The position numbers and the translations under genes were made by a program. Of a stretch of DNA of 64,000 bases, positions 8,888 through 15,602 are shown one piece after another; the stretch's first letter is position 1; every line of letters begins with the position of its first letter. The notes beneath the pieces were generated by a model. That model was given only the letters and a program-made list of their open reading frames with translations. It was not told the origin of the DNA and did not search any database. The stretch is from contig NZ_CP014209.1 in the NCBI RefSeq assembly GCF_001636295.1, positions 496,001 to 560,000 of the forward strand, in the 5' to 3' direction. Origin of the DNA: Isoptericola dokdonensis DS-3 (lineage in GTDB: Bacteria; Actinomycetota; Actinomycetes; Actinomycetales; Cellulomonadaceae).

Positions 8888-9175
8888 TCAGCGCGGCAGG
8901 CGGTCCGCGCCGACGGTGATGAGGCGCGGCATGCCGGCGGGCGCCACCTCGCTGAGCGCCAGGTAGCGCGCCTCCGCGCGGTGCAGCCGGATGTGCTCGT
9001 CGAGCGACCACTGCGGGCCGTTCGTCAGCACCATGCCGCACGAGCAGTCGATCTCGACCCTGCCGTCGTCGAGGTGGCGCACCTGCCCCACGGTGACGTG
9101 GGCGGCCCGGGCCCGTGCCTTCGCCTCGTGCATCGCCGCGGACACGGCGGTCGGGCTGTCAGGGGTCGTCGTCAT
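8888..9175 (-). CDS. Small protein with putative zinc-ribbon-like CxC...HxxxH motif
   Basis: 95 residues. A helical N terminus (AAMHEAKARARAAHVTVGQ) is followed by EIDCSCGMVLTNGPQ and then DEHIRLHR. The CxC pair and the HxxxH pair, 19 residues apart, could bind one zinc ion. No enzymatic motif is visible. Function unknown; it may be a small nucleic-acid or protein-binding module. Confidence 0.6.
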   Translation of the reverse strand: MTTTPDSPTAVSAAMHEAKARARAAHVTVGQVRHLDDGRVEIDCSCGMVLTNGPQWSLDEHIRLHRAEARYLALSEVAPAGMPRLITVGADRLPR

Positions 9176-9244
9176 CAGGGGCGAGCCTACCGGGCGCGCC
9201 GGCCGTGGCGCCGATGGCCGTGCAGGCCCGGCCCGGGCACGACG

Positions 9245-9273
9245 AAGGCCCCGGAGGAGTCCTCCGGGGCCTT
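9245..9273 (-). terminator. Terminator hairpin of the Gly-Val tRNA unit
   Basis: A 14-bp perfect inverted repeat (AAGGCCCCGGAGGA and its complement) with almost no loop, starting six bases beyond the CCA end of the leftward tRNA-Val gene. The position and stem strength fit an intrinsic terminator; the U-tract is weak. Confidence 0.7.
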
Positions 9274-9278
9274 GCGTG

Positions 9279-9353
9279 TGGTGGGCGATACTGGGATCGA
9301 ACCAGTGACCTCTTCCGTGTCAGGGAAGCGCGCTACCGCTGCGCCAATCGCCC
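9279..9353 (-). tRNA. tRNA-Val (anticodon GAC), CCA encoded
   Basis: Read on the minus strand it begins GGGCGATTGGCGCAGC and folds with a 7-bp acceptor stem. The anticodon loop CTGACAC gives anticodon GAC. The T-arm has GGTTCGATCCC, and CCA follows the discriminator A in the DNA. It lies one base after tRNA-Gly and shares its transcript. A second identical-anticodon copy is at 10010-10084. Confidence 0.96.
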
Positions 9354-9354
9354 G

Positions 9355-9430
<76 letters not shown>

Positions 9431-9476
9431 ACGACCGGGTTTTCGGGCTGTTGCCCTGCGTTCCGGCGCCTGGTGA

Positions 9477-9507
9477 ACAGTACTTGACCCCGGGCCCGGA
9501 GGTCCAA
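9477..9507 (-). promoter_or_regulatory. Promoter of the Gly-Val tRNA unit
   Basis: On the minus strand TTGGAC (9507-9502) is followed after 19 bases by TACTGT (9482-9477). The -10 lies 47 bases before tRNA-Gly. The second tRNA block has TTGGAC-N19-TAATGT at exactly the same distance, which supports both. Confidence 0.6.
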
Positions 9508-9542
9508 TCGCGCCCGGTGTGACCTGCGCCGCTACCGTCCGG

Positions 9543-9899
9543 TCACGAGGCGGCGGCCTCGTGCTGCTCCTCGTGGTCGTGCTCGTGGTCGTGCGGCAGG
9601 CCTGCCTCGTGGGCGGCGCGGTGGGCGGCCTCCCGCGCGGCGATGCGTTCCTGCACCTCGGGGCGTCGCAGCGGCGGCACCGTCGGCGGCGGGGTCCGGC
9701 GTGCCGGCAGCTCGGCGAGGAGCGCGGTGACGATCTCGGTGATCTGCGCGGCCGCGGCCTCGCAGGGCTCGCGGGTGGCCGGGGCGGCGTCGTAGGCGAC
9801 GCCCGTGACCTTCTTGACGAACTGGGCGGCGGCGGCCTCGATCTCCTCGCCGGTGGCCGGCGGTTCGAGGCCTCGCAGGGTGGTGATGTTGCGGCACAT
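9543..9899 (-). CDS. DUF2277 family protein
   Basis: 118 residues from MCRNITTLRGLEPPATGEE, the hallmark N terminus of DUF2277. The body is helical (IEAAAAQFVKKVTG, EAAAAQITEIVTALLAEL), and the C terminus is His/Glu/Asp-rich (HDHEHDHEEQHE), which could bind metal. The biochemical role of the family is unknown. The gene sits between the two related tRNA blocks. Confidence 0.85.
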   Translation of the reverse strand: MCRNITTLRGLEPPATGEEIEAAAAQFVKKVTGVAYDAAPATREPCEAAAAQITEIVTALLAELPARRTPPPTVPPLRRPEVQERIAAREAAHRAAHEAGLPHDHEHDHEEQHEAAAS

Positions 9900-9978
9900 G
9901 CCACAGACGCTACGCCGCACGCGGTCGCGGCGCAGGCTGTCGGGGCCGCGCTCGGGCCGGGTGGCTCGTGGCACGCGA

Positions 9979-10007
9979 AAGGCCCCGGACGTCGTGTCCG
10001 GGGCCTT
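9979..10007 (-). terminator. Terminator hairpin of the Gly-Cys-Val tRNA unit
   Basis: A 12-bp perfect stem (AAGGCCCCGGAC and its complement) around a 5-base loop, directly after the leftward tRNA-Val. It matches the hairpin at 9245-9273 in position and in its first ten bases. Confidence 0.7.
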
Positions 10008-10009
10008 GC

Positions 10010-10084
10010 TGGTGGGCGATACTGGGATCGAACCAGTGACCTCTTCCGTGTCAGGGAAGCGCGCTACCGCTGCGCCAATCGCCC
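10010..10084 (-). tRNA. tRNA-Val (anticodon GAC), second copy, CCA encoded
   Basis: The same minus-strand sequence as the copy at 9279-9353: GGGCGATTGGCGCAGC start, loop CTGACAC, encoded CCA at 10010-10012. It is the last gene of the Gly-Cys-Val transcript and has its own terminator. Confidence 0.96.
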
Positions 10085-10085
10085 G

Positions 10086-10156
10086 AGGTGGGTACGGGAT
10101 TCGAACCCGTGTATACGGCTTTGCAGGCCGCTGCCTCGCCTCTCGGCCAACCCACC
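10086..10156 (-). tRNA. tRNA-Cys (anticodon GCA)
   Basis: Minus-strand start GGTGGGTTGGCCGAGAGG; the anticodon loop CTGCAAA gives GCA; the T-arm is GGGTTCGAATCCC; 7-bp acceptor stem GGTGGGT/ACCCACC. No CCA is encoded: the next base but one belongs to tRNA-Val. It sits between the Gly and Val genes in this block but is absent from the first block. Confidence 0.95.
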
Positions 10157-10213
10157 ACCTTGAGACGTGCTCGCCGGGCCTCGTCTCCGAGACGGCCGGG
10201 GAACGGGCCTCCG

Positions 10214-10286
<73 letters not shown>

Positions 10287-10332
10287 GCGACCGGCGTTTC
10301 GGGGCTGCCCCCTGCGTTCCGGCGCGAACAGA

Positions 10333-10363
10333 ACATTAGTGGACCGATCGTGAATCCGTCCAA
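10333..10363 (-). promoter_or_regulatory. Promoter of the Gly-Cys-Val tRNA unit
   Basis: Minus strand TTGGAC (10363-10358), 19 bases, TAATGT (10338-10333), with the -10 47 bases before tRNA-Gly. This is the same architecture as the promoter at 9477-9507. Confidence 0.6.
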
Positions 10364-10399
10364 TCGCCCCGCGGTGCGGCGCTGGCATAGCGTTGCGCC

Positions 10400-11482
10400 G
10401 TGCTTCCCCCGACCTCCTGGGCCTCCTTCGGCGGCCGCGTGGCCTCCGACGTCGTGGAGTGCGTGGACCTCACGGCGCACCCGGAGCGTCTCGCGGAGCC
10501 CGGACCGTGGTTCGTCGTCGTCGACTTCGAGGCCTACGGGCGCGGCGGGCGGGCTCGCGCCTGGCGTTTCGCGCGGGTGTCCGCCGCGGTGCCGGCCTCC
10601 CGGCCGGTGGCCTGGAGCGGACCGCACCCGCGCAGCTGGCGCAGCTCGCTGGACCGCCCGGCGTACGAGGCGGCCGTGGAGACGGTCCGCGCCCACGTGC
10701 GCGAGGGCACCGTGTACCAGGTGAACGTCTGCCGGGTGCTTGAGGCGCCGCTGGCCGGCACCGACGGCGGCGAGCCGGACGCCCGGGCCCTCGCGGCCCG
10801 GCTCGCCACGGGCAACCCCGCCCCCTACGCCGCGGCCGTGCACGTGCCGGCGGCCAGCGGCGTCGACCCCGTGTGGGTCGTGTCCGCCTCGCCCGAGCTC
10901 TACCTGTCCCTCGACGCCGGTGCGCTCGGCTCGGGGCCGATCAAGGGCACCGCCCCGACCGCCGACGGGCTCACCGCGAAGGACCGCGCGGAGAACGTCA
11001 TGATCACCGACCTGGTGCGCAACGACCTCCAGCAGGTGTGCGAGCCCGGCACGGTGACGGTCACCGACCTGCTGGGCGTCGAGGAGCACCCCGGCCTCGT
11101 CCACCTCGTCTCCCGGGTGCACGGACGGCTCGCCGCCGACGTCGCCGCCACGCCCGACCGGTGGGCCCGGGTGCTGGCCGCGACGTTCCCTCCCGGGTCC
11201 GTCTCCGGCGCGCCCAAGTCTACGGCGCTGCGCCTCATCGACGACCTCGAGACCGCGCCCCGCGGCCCCTACTGCGGGGCGGTCGGGTGGGTCGACGGCG
11301 ACCGTGCCGAGCTCGCCGTCGGCATCCGCACCTTCTGGTGGGACGACGGCGTCCTGCGGTTCGGCACGGGCGCCGGCATCACCTGGGGCTCCGACGCCGC
11401 GGCCGAGTGGCGCGAGACCGAGCTCAAGGCCGCTCGGCTCGTCGGGCTGGCCTCCGGCCCCGCCGACGACGCGCGTCCCTGA
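10400..11482 (+). CDS. pabB: Chorismate-binding protein, aminodeoxychorismate synthase component I
   Basis: 360 residues, GTG start. Chorismate-utilising fold: PIKGTAPTADG (the PIKGT motif typical of PabB, with the lysine that attacks chorismate), NVMITDLVRNDLQQVC, PGSVSGAPKSTALRLI and YCGAVGWVDG. PabB with a glutamine amidotransferase makes 4-amino-4-deoxychorismate for folate. The class IV aminotransferase gene 1.1 kb downstream is a plausible PabC, supporting p-aminobenzoate rather than tryptophan synthesis. No amidotransferase partner is in the window. Confidence 0.88.
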   Translation: MLPPTSWASFGGRVASDVVECVDLTAHPERLAEPGPWFVVVDFEAYGRGGRARAWRFARVSAAVPASRPVAWSGPHPRSWRSSLDRPAYEAAVETVRAHVREGTVYQVNVCRVLEAPLAGTDGGEPDARALAARLATGNPAPYAAAVHVPAASGVDPVWVVSASPELYLSLDAGALGSGPIKGTAPTADGLTAKDRAENVMITDLVRNDLQQVCEPGTVTVTDLLGVEEHPGLVHLVSRVHGRLAADVAATPDRWARVLAATFPPGSVSGAPKSTALRLIDDLETAPRGPYCGAVGWVDGDRAELAVGIRTFWWDDGVLRFGTGAGITWGSDAAAEWRETELKAARLVGLASGPADDARP

Positions 11483-11529
11483 CGCCGGGGCTACCGTGGT
11501 CGGGACGACCCTCGACGACGGAGGCCGAC

Positions 11530-11907
11530 ATGACAGCACTGTGGCTGACCCTGCGGTACCGCGACCCGGCCGCCGCCCTGAGGTGGCTGCTCGCCCTCGG
11601 CTTCACCGAGCGCGCCGTGCACCGCTCGCCGGACGACCCCGGCGCCGTCGTGCACGCCGAGCTCGACTGGCCCGGCGGCGGCGGGCTCATGCTCGGCCTC
11701 GCCCACGAGAGCCCCGAGTGGCCGCAGCAGCCCGGCACGGGTGGCGCCTACCTCGTCGTCGACGACGTCGACGCCGCGTTCGCGACGGCCGTCGCCGCGG
11801 GTGGTCGTCCCGTCGCGTCGCCGCGGGACGTCGACTACGGCGGACGGACAGCCGCGGTGGCGGACGCCGAGGGCAACCTGTGGAGCCTCGGCACCTACCG
11901 GCCCTGA
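11530..11907 (+). CDS. VOC/glyoxalase superfamily protein
   Basis: 125 residues. One vicinal-oxygen-chelate unit: MTALWLTLRYRDPAAALRWLLALGFTERAV at the start, then GAYLVVDDVDAAFATAVAAGG, and VADAEGNLWSLGTY at the end. The C-terminal Glu-Gly-Asn-Leu-Trp pattern is common in bleomycin-resistance and glyoxalase-like proteins. Substrate unknown. Start ATG is supported by GACGGAGG upstream. Confidence 0.85.
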   Translation: MTALWLTLRYRDPAAALRWLLALGFTERAVHRSPDDPGAVVHAELDWPGGGGLMLGLAHESPEWPQQPGTGGAYLVVDDVDAAFATAVAAGGRPVASPRDVDYGGRTAAVADAEGNLWSLGTYRP

Positions 11908-11959
11908 CACCCGGCGGGCCGACCGATGAGTCCGCCCGGAGGTGACGGTCGGTACCGGC

Positions 11960-12571
11960 ATGAGCATCGTGACCTGTGACATCGCCGTGTCCCTCGACGG
12001 CTTCGCGGCCGGGCCGCACCCCACGCGCGAGCTCCCCTTCGGGGACGTCGTCGGCACCGGCGAGGTGCTGCACTCCTGGATGTTCGACCACCACGCCGAC
12101 GACCACCGCCAGGAGATCGCGGCGATCCTCGACGCCGGCGCCTACGTCATGGGTCGCGGCATGTTCTCGCCCGACACCGGGCCGTGGGACCTCGACTGGA
12201 CCGGATGGTGGGGCGACGAGCCCCCGTACCGGGCACCCGTCCTCGTGCTCACCCACCACGAGCGCGCGCCCCTGACGCTGGGGGAGACCACCTTCCACTT
12301 CGTCACCGGCGGCCTCGAGGACGCCATGGCGCGGGCGCGGCACGCCGCGGGGGACCGGCCCGTGTCCGTCGCCGGTGGCGCCGGGCTGGTCAACCAGTGC
12401 CTGCGCGCCGGTGTCATCGACGAGCTGCGGCTGCACGTCGTGCCCGCCGTCCTCGACGTCCCCGGCGCGACGCGCCTCTTCGACGGCGTCGGACGCCACG
12501 ACCTCGAGGCCGTCGGGGCGCGCTGGACACCCGAGGTGACCCACCTCACCTACCGGCGTCGGGCAGACTGA
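11960..12571 (+). CDS. Dihydrofolate reductase family protein (RibD C-terminal fold)
   Basis: 203 residues from MSIVTCDIAVSLDGFAAGP, the standard opening of stand-alone RibD-C/DHFR-like proteins. Other family features are AYVMGRGMFSPD and VSVAGGAGLVNQCLRAG (NADPH-binding loop), then ELRLHVVPAVLDVPGATRLF. A GTG six codons earlier (11942) is possible but overlaps the GGAGG. True dihydrofolate reductase activity should not be assumed; substrates of this branch are mostly unknown. It is followed 5 bases later by a class IV aminotransferase. Confidence 0.85.
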   Translation: MSIVTCDIAVSLDGFAAGPHPTRELPFGDVVGTGEVLHSWMFDHHADDHRQEIAAILDAGAYVMGRGMFSPDTGPWDLDWTGWWGDEPPYRAPVLVLTHHERAPLTLGETTFHFVTGGLEDAMARARHAAGDRPVSVAGGAGLVNQCLRAGVIDELRLHVVPAVLDVPGATRLFDGVGRHDLEAVGARWTPEVTHLTYRRRAD

Positions 12572-12576
12572 GGTCC

Positions 12577-13443
12577 ATGACTCTCGTGATCTGGGCCGAA
12601 GGCCGACTGGTCGGGTCCGACGAGGCCGCGCTGAGCGCGGTCGACCACGGCATCACCGTGGGGGACGGCGTGTTCGAGACCTGCACCGTGCTCGACGGCC
12701 GGGTGTTCGCCCTGACCCGGCACCTCGCGCGCCTCGCACGCTCCGCCCGCGGGCTCGGCCTCGAGGCCCCCGACGAGCAGAAGGTCCGCGACGGCGTCGC
12801 CGCGGTCCTGGCCGCCGCCACCCACGAGGCCGGCCCCTTCGACGGGCGGCTGCGGATCACCGTCACCGCCGGGGTCGGGCCGCTCGGCTCCGGGCGGGTG
12901 CCCGGCGCGCAGACGGTCGTGGTCGCCGCCCAGGACGGCGCGATGGCGCCCGAGTCGCACTCGGCCCGCTCACCCTGGCCCCGCAACGAACGGTCCCCGA
13001 TCGCCGGGCTCAAGACGACGTCGTACGCGGAGAACGTGGTGGCGCTCGCGGACGCGAAGGCCAAGGGCGCCGACGAGTCGATCCTGCCCAACACCGTCGG
13101 GGCGCTCTGCGAGGGCACGGGCTCGAACGTGTTCGTCGAAGGGGGCGGCGAGCTGCTGACGCCGCCCCTGGAGTCCGGCTGCCTGGCCGGCATCACCCGC
13201 GCCCTGGTGCTCGAGTGGGGCGCCGAGGCGGGCCTGCCCGTGCGCGAAGCGGCCCTCGACGAGCTGCCCTTCAGCGTCCTCGACGACGTCACCGCCGGCC
13301 GGGCGCAGCTCGCCCTGACCTCCTCGGGGCGCAACGTGCAACCCGTGACGTGGCTCGACGGCGCACCCGTCGCCGCGGGGGAGATCACCCTGGCCGTGCG
13401 GGAGGTGTTCGAGAAGAACTGTCGCGAGCGCCTCGACCCCTGA
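12577..13443 (+). CDS. pabC: Class IV PLP aminotransferase, aminodeoxychorismate lyase-like
   Basis: 288 residues. PLP-dependent fold-type IV enzyme: DHGITVGDGVFETCTVLDGR at the start, the PLP lysine in SPIAGLKTTSYAENVVAL, and the phosphate-binding EGTGSNVFV. The same fold includes branched-chain and D-amino-acid aminotransferases. I favour 4-amino-4-deoxychorismate lyase because pabB lies just upstream on the same strand and length fits. The symbol rests on context rather than a diagnostic residue. Confidence 0.75.
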   Translation: MTLVIWAEGRLVGSDEAALSAVDHGITVGDGVFETCTVLDGRVFALTRHLARLARSARGLGLEAPDEQKVRDGVAAVLAAATHEAGPFDGRLRITVTAGVGPLGSGRVPGAQTVVVAAQDGAMAPESHSARSPWPRNERSPIAGLKTTSYAENVVALADAKAKGADESILPNTVGALCEGTGSNVFVEGGGELLTPPLESGCLAGITRALVLEWGAEAGLPVREAALDELPFSVLDDVTAGRAQLALTSSGRNVQPVTWLDGAPVAAGEITLAVREVFEKNCRERLDP

Positions 13444-13498
13444 CCCGGCGGGGGTGACGTCGCTCGGCGGGCTGTGGGGCGCGTCGCAGTCGTCCGGT

Positions 13499-13528
13499 TT
13501 GGACCCGGACGGGATCCGTGACTAGTAT
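13499..13528 (+). promoter_or_regulatory. Promoter of tRNA-Val(CAC)
   Basis: TTGGAC, 18 bases, TAGTAT, ending 12 bases before the mature tRNA. Its -35 hexamer is the same as in the two other tRNA promoters. Confidence 0.6.
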
Positions 13529-13540
13529 CGACCTCGCACC

Positions 13541-13612
13541 GGGCGATTGGCGCAGTGGTAGCGCGCTTCGTTCACACCGAAGAGGTCACTGGTTCGAACC
13601 CAGTATCGCCCA
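13541..13612 (+). tRNA. tRNA-Val (anticodon CAC)
   Basis: Starts GGGCGATTGGCGCAGTGG; anticodon loop TTCACAC gives CAC; T-arm GGTTCGAACCC; acceptor closes with CGCCC and discriminator A. CCA is not encoded. The bases after it form a strong terminator, then the remnants of two insertion sequences, so this locus has been an integration hot spot. Confidence 0.96.
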
Positions 13613-13617
13613 CAGAG

Positions 13618-13660
13618 AAAGGCCCCCTGACCAGCAGAAATGCTGGGTAAGGGGGCCTTT
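13618..13660 (+). terminator. Terminator of tRNA-Val(CAC)
   Basis: Outer stem AAAGGCCCCC with GGGGGCCTTT, inner stem CCAGCA/TGCTGG around GAAA, ending in a short T run. It begins six bases after the tRNA. The same two-part hairpin recurs at 17700. Confidence 0.8.
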
Positions 13661-13680
13661 CGCTTTGCCGGGTGGAGTAC
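13621..13680 (+). repeat. Left copy of a ~60-bp imperfect direct repeat
   Basis: Aligns with 17700-17758 over the whole length with one single-base gap and roughly ten mismatches (shared blocks CAGCAGAA, TGCTGG, GCCTTTCGC, GCCGGGT). It spans the terminator and the sequence just after it. The two copies bracket about 4 kb of IS remnants plus the exported-protein/ABC operon. Confidence 0.6.
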
Positions 13681-13847
13681 TTCCCCAAGGGCACCGACCT
13701 GTCCCGCTGGAGCGACAGCGAGGTCCAGGCCGTGGCCGCCGCGCTCAACCGCGACCCCGAACGATCCTCGGCTGGAAGACGCCCGCCGAGGCCTTCGAGG
13801 AATACGTACGATCGACCCAGACAACCGGTGTTGCCACGACCTGTTGA
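13672..13847 (+). pseudogene. IS30-family transposase C-terminal remnant
   Basis: Translated pieces VEYFPKGTDLSRWSDSEVQAV and, in another frame, RTILGWKTPAEAFEEYV match the C-terminal part of IS30-type transposases (usual order YFPKGTDLS..., LN.RPRKTLGWKTPAE). A small deletion near 13756 shifts the frame. The N-terminal helix-turn-helix and most of the DDE domain are gone, so it is inactive. It abuts the tRNA-Val terminator. Confidence 0.8.
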
Positions 13848-13992
13848 ACTCGCCCCCCCCGCTGACCAGGAGTGATGCTCGACCGTATGACACCGCCCCC
13901 TCCTCCAGGGTCAGGTGGCACAAGAATCCAGTTGTCCGCCTCCGCGGAACGCGGGACACACCACCTCCACTGAACCCGGGGCGCAACAACGG

Positions 13993-14265
13993 TCGGCGAC
14001 GCCTACGACACCAGCGTGATGGATACGATCAACGGCCTCTACAAGGCCGAGTGCATCCGCACCACCGTGTTCCAGCCCAGCCCCTACAAGACGATCGCGG
14101 ACGTCGAGTTCGCGACCGCCGGCTGGGTCGACTGGTACAACAACCGCCGCCTCCACTCGAGCCTGCGCCACCTCCCCGCCCATCGAGTTCGAGCAGGCCC
14201 ACTGCGCTGCTCTCAAGCGAGAGCCGCAACCCGTATGAGAGCGGCGTCAAACCTGGGGCGCTTGA
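13993..14265 (+). pseudogene. IS3-family transposase (OrfB) C-terminal remnant with IS end
   Basis: VGDAYDTSVMDTINGLYKAE, then VEFATAGWVDWYNNRRLHSSL is the classic end of IS3-group OrfB. A one-base shift near 14180 moves the remaining codons (IEFEQAHCAALKREPQPV) to another frame, ending at TGA 14236-14238. The AACCTGGGGCG stretch just after probably is the right terminal repeat of the element. Only the 3' tail remains. The bases between this and the IS30 piece (13848-13992) hold nothing I recognise. Confidence 0.8.
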
Positions 14266-14331
14266 GTCTCGCGCGATGGGCTCCTGGACATCGACGCAGT
14301 TCATGAGCATGTTCTGCCCTCGAGACCGAGT

Positions 14332-14356
14332 TGTCACGCATGTCACGACCTGTCAC
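14332..14356 (+). promoter_or_regulatory. Three TGTCAC direct repeats upstream of the exported-protein operon
   Basis: TGTCAC occurs at 14332, 14341 and 14351, that is at 9- and 10-base steps, close to one helical turn. The last copy lies 52 bases before the GTG start at 14408. Such phased direct repeats are typical of response-regulator or activator sites. No regulator gene adjoins them, so the binding protein is unknown. Confidence 0.4.
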
Positions 14357-14407
14357 TATCTGCTCGATCCCACACCGGGGTTGCTGACAGACGACACTGG
14401 GAGAACT

Positions 14408-14839
14408 GTGTTCCGCAAGGTGGCTGCAACGGTTTCAACGACCCTCGTCCTTCTGCTCGCCGGCGCTGGCGCCGCTCAGGCGGAGGGAAGCTTCAACTCC
14501 TACATCAGCGGTTGGTTCACCGGAATCACGTCTCGCACGTGGTCGGACAACAACACTGACTCAGCCGCGACGACCATCCGGTTCTCCGGCTGCACCTGGC
14601 AGCAGGAGCCCGTTCCTGGGTCGGTGTCGAGCGCAACCGTCATGCTTGTCCGAGTGCGCGACCTGGCGCCGGATTCCGACGTCTCCGCCAAGACTCTGGC
14701 CTGCACGGCAAGCTCAGGCTCCACCGGCAACTGGGGCGACGTCAGCAAGTCGGACTACAAGTTCCGCCTGACCAAGATCAACGGTTCGACGACGACCAAC
14801 TACCAGCTCGCAGTGAAGACTGTGGCAGTCAAGTACTGA
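14408..14839 (+). CDS. Putative exported small protein, first gene of ABC operon
   Basis: 143 residues; GTG start with GGGAG eight bases before it. A clear Sec signal peptide (MFRKVAATVSTTLVLLLAGAGAAQA) is cleaved probably after AQA. The mature part, about 118 residues, is polar, beta-rich by its Ser/Thr/Val alternation, and has just two cysteines (FSGCTWQQ, TLACTASS) that could form a disulfide. I do not recognise the family. It ends 10 bases before an ABC ATPase gene. Lactococcin 972-type bacteriocins share this arrangement of a Sec-exported peptide with a dedicated ABC transporter, but I cannot match their sequence motifs here. Confidence 0.65.
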   Translation: MFRKVAATVSTTLVLLLAGAGAAQAEGSFNSYISGWFTGITSRTWSDNNTDSAATTIRFSGCTWQQEPVPGSVSSATVMLVRVRDLAPDSDVSAKTLACTASSGSTGNWGDVSKSDYKFRLTKINGSTTTNYQLAVKTVAVKY

Positions 14840-14849
14840 TCGGCGTCTC

Positions 14850-15602
14850 ATGATCCAGTTCGACAGGGTGACCTACCGGTACGGGCGGGCCGACCGTAGC
14901 GTCCTCGATCACTTCACGTGGGACGTCTCGCGCGGCAGGACGGTACTGCTGGGTCCGAATGGTGCCGGCAAGTCCACCCTGCTCGGCCTCGGTGCTGGGG
15001 CGTTCGCGCCCCAGCACGGGTCCGTGCACGTGCCCGGGGTCGACCGGTCGCAACGCTCGCGAGCGCGGCGGCGAACGTGGGCGGGCGTGGTCGGTTGGAT
15101 GCCGCAGGACGTCCGCGCGGTGCGAGGGCTTACAGCGCGTGAGCAGGTTGCCTACGCAGGTTGGTTGCGCGGTCTGACGCGGTCGGACGCATGGGAGCGC
15201 GCAGCTGCCGCTCTCGAAGCCGTGGACCTCGTCGCCGAGACCGATCGTCAGACCTCCGCGCTGTCGGGTGGGCAGTTGCGTCGTGTCGGCATTGCCGAGG
15301 CGCTCGTCCCGGGACCGTCGGTCCTGCTGCTCGACGAGCCGACCGTCGGGCTCGATCCTGGGCAGCGGGCACGGGTACGTGACTTGCTGGTGGACCTTCC
15401 CGGCGTTCAGACACTCGTGGTCTCCACCCATCAGGTGGATGACTTGTCCGAGATCTTCGACCATGTCGCGGTCCTCCAACGAGGCGCGCTCCGATTCACC
15501 GGCGACGTACCGACCTTCCTCGAGCACGGCGACCCTGGAGCGGACGTGGCTCGCCGGGCGGAGACGGCATTTCGGACCCTGGTGCCGGAGAGCGCAGCAT
15601 GA
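14850..15602 (+). CDS. ABC transporter ATP-binding protein
   Basis: 250 residues. Walker A GPNGAGKST near residue 36, Q-loop in GWMPQDVRAV, signature LSGGQLRRVGIAEAL, Walker B VLLLDEPTVGLD and H-loop STHQVDD are all intact, so it is an active ATPase. It has no membrane segment; the two following genes presumably supply the permease. The stop overlaps the next ATG (ATGA). Genes of this type serve exporters or bacteriocin-immunity pumps. Codons are less strictly GC-ending than in surrounding housekeeping genes, in line with acquisition. Confidence 0.9.
   Translation: MIQFDRVTYRYGRADRSVLDHFTWDVSRGRTVLLGPNGAGKSTLLGLGAGAFAPQHGSVHVPGVDRSQRSRARRRTWAGVVGWMPQDVRAVRGLTAREQVAYAGWLRGLTRSDAWERAAAALEAVDLVAETDRQTSALSGGQLRRVGIAEALVPGPSVLLLDEPTVGLDPGQRARVRDLLVDLPGVQTLVVSTHQVDDLSEIFDHVAVLQRGALRFTGDVPTFLEHGDPGADVARRAETAFRTLVPESAA

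Noticed and set aside
10400..11482. Anthranilate synthase component I (TrpE)
   Set aside because: The PIKGT motif, the short length and the nearby class IV aminotransferase point to PabB instead.
13672..14265. An active insertion sequence beside tRNA-Val
   Set aside because: Only C-terminal transposase tails of two different families remain, both with frameshifts, and no left ends are visible.
14408..14839. Naming the exported protein a lactococcin 972-family bacteriocin
   Set aside because: The gene order fits, but the mature sequence does not show the family's Trp/Gly/Tyr spacing and is longer, so only the resemblance in arrangement is reported.
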